Positions 62,883 to 64,000 of a stretch of 64,000 nucleotides of DNA are shown here, in pieces (positions within the stretch are counted from its first letter, which is position 1; each line of letters begins with the position of its first letter). This DNA comes from Blautia sp. (lineage in GTDB: Bacteria > Bacillota > Clostridia > Lachnospirales > Lachnospiraceae). The notes under the pieces were generated by a model that was given only the letters and a program-made list of their open reading frames with translations, was not told the origin of the DNA and searched no databases. Position numbers and translations under genes: made by a program. The DNA is taken from NCBI GenBank assembly GCA_021772055.1, contig JAETNR010000002.1, positions 62,001-126,000 on the forward strand. Direction: 5' to 3'.

Positions 62883-64000
62883 CTATACCTGAATTTTCTT
62901 CTCCTTCAGTCTTTGATAGGCCCACTCACGAAACAGGGAATAGAGGACAGATACCAATGGGATAAAAATCAGCATCCCCACAATTCCCATAAGACTGCCG
63001 CCCAGGGTAACTGCAGCCAGTACCCAGATGGAAGGAAGCCCTACAGAGCCGCCCACAACATGGGGATAGATCAGGTTTCCTTCGATCTGCTGAAGAATCA
63101 GGAAAAGTCCCAGAAACATCACGGCCTTCAAGGGACTGACCATCAGGATCAGAAAAAAAGCGATCCAGCAGCCGATAATTCCGCCAAACACCGGAATCAG
63201 TGCTGTAAAGGCGATGAGCACCCCTACCAGAAGTGCATAGGGGAAACGCAGGATCGTCATGGAAATAAAGAACATGCTTCCCAGAATAACCGCCTCAATG
63301 CACTGTCCTGCAATAAAATTTGCAAAAATCTCATTTGCCAGGGAGCACACATGCAGGATATATTTTACCCACTTTTTCGGCAGAAGAGCATACAGAGCCT
63401 TTTTCATCTGTACAGCCAGTCTTTCCTTCTGCAGAAGAATATAGAAGGAAAAGATAAAGGCGATTCCTACATTCATTGCCGTATTCACAATTCCCACCGT
63501 CACGGAAATGGTAGAGGTTAAAATATTGTTTACGCCGCTCTGAAGCACTCCGATGATAGAATCCAGCATCTTCTGAGGCTGGAAGTCAATGGTGTCTACC
63601 CACTGTACAATAGGAGAATCACTTCGGAATGCGGTTTCCAGCCACGCCTGCAGCTTGGGAATATTTTCTTCAATTCTCCTGGTGACGCTGACAATGGTGG
63701 TTCCCAGCTCCGGTACAACCACAAGCACCACCACCAGAACCAGAACTGCCACAAAAAGGACAGAAAGCAAAAGGCTTGCAGGCCTTGCTAATTTTTCCAC
63801 TGCTTTCCTGCCCTTGATCCTTTTCTTTGCAAACAGGTGCTTCTCAAAAAAACTCATAGGAACATCCAGCACAAATGCAATTGCCGCCCCTAAGATGAAG
63901 GGAAACAGGATTCTGATGATTCCTCCTGCAAAGGACAAGACCAGATTCAGGTGCTGCACTCCCAGATACAGAAGTACGGCAAAGGTAATCAGATACAAAA
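62883..64000 (-). CDS. AI-2E family transporter, C-terminal part (cut by window edge)
   Basis: The 371 residues visible have the layout of AI-2E (YdiK/PerM-like) transporters: several N-terminal membrane segments, a middle domain and a C-terminal cluster with family-like stretches such as FTALIPVFGGIIGCW and GGSLMGIVGMLIFIPLVSVLY. The true start lies beyond the window. Members export autoinducer 2 or other small molecules or ions. It ends 57 bases from the response regulator. Confidence 0.88.
   Translation of the reverse strand, partial: LYLITFAVLLYLGVQHLNLVLSFAGGIIRILFPFILGAAIAFVLDVPMSFFEKHLFAKKRIKGRKAVEKLARPASLLLSVLFVAVLVLVVVLVVVPELGTTIVSVTRRIEENIPKLQAWLETAFRSDSPIVQWVDTIDFQPQKMLDSIIGVLQSGVNNILTSTISVTVGIVNTAMNVGIAFIFSFYILLQKERLAVQMKKALYALLPKKWVKYILHVCSLANEIFANFIAGQCIEAVILGSMFFISMTILRFPYALLVGVLIAFTALIPVFGGIIGCWIAFFLILMVSPLKAVMFLGLFLILQQIEGNLIYPHVVGGSVGLPSIWVLAAVTLGGSLMGIVGMLIFIPLVSVLYSLFREWAYQRLKEKKIQV

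Overview
The window looks like chromosomal DNA of a spore-forming Firmicute of the Lachnospiraceae, most like Blautia and its relatives. The reasons are the gene families, the spore genes spoIIP and gpr, the canonical AGGAGG ribosome sites, the moderate GC content, and the cell-wall enzymes with aromatic CW-binding repeats. The genus is an inference. No rRNA, tRNA or CRISPR array was seen. Both end genes (an rfbB-like dehydratase on the left, an AI-2E family transporter on the right) are cut by the window edge.

Layout. 1-6250: cell-wall enzymes on the minus strand (rfbB start, amidase, GH25 lysozyme, L,D-transpeptidase), three of them sharing the same wall-binding repeats. 6285-10306: an HPr protein, the c-di-AMP pair cdaR/cdaA and two uncharacterised membrane proteins, apparently one transcription unit ending with the L,D-transpeptidase. 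10469-23604: housekeeping genes (comF, recD2, mbl, uvrA, hemW, a small lipoprotein, lepA, spoIIP, gpr, rpsT). 23678-27118: an accessory stretch with an AraC regulator, a GH4 glycosidase and an Rpn/PD-(D/E)XK protein. 27177-28163: holA. 28188-38167: a carbohydrate locus with a serine hydrolase, two solute-binding proteins, two permeases, a GH172 (DUF2961) enzyme and a YesMN-like two-component system, but no ABC ATPase. 38164-44360: a comEA / two-component / GerMN / comEC operon. 44469-48179: a YdcZ-type membrane protein and a four-gene HTH-DUF3169-ABC exporter operon. 48397-51341: a ferrous iron operon (two feoA, feoB, and a 57-residue Cys-rich protein). 51681-57693: arginine biosynthesis, argC-argJ-argB-argD divergent from argG. 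57754-62826: an ABC-2 exporter divergent from a NarL-type two-component system.

How the parts connect. The usual clostridial order comEC-holA-rpsT-gpr-spoIIP-lepA-hemW can be followed on one side of the window, but it is opened at two places by sugar-utilisation genes. Several regulatory regions read clearly from sequence: promoters with 17-base spacing for the HTH, feo, argC and argG units, with palindromes lying on the promoter elements.

The most unusual structures are two small non-coding elements that look like non-autonomous mobile elements. One is a 144-bp structured element between argD and its terminator (51529-51672), with terminal inverted repeats and an exact 8-bp direct repeat on each side. 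The other is a 76-bp near-perfect hairpin in the gpr-rpsT divergent region (23117-23192), also flanked by an exact 8-bp direct repeat. No clearly new multi-gene defence or metabolic system was found; the GH172 locus and the two membrane proteins ahead of cdaA are the best candidates for new biology.
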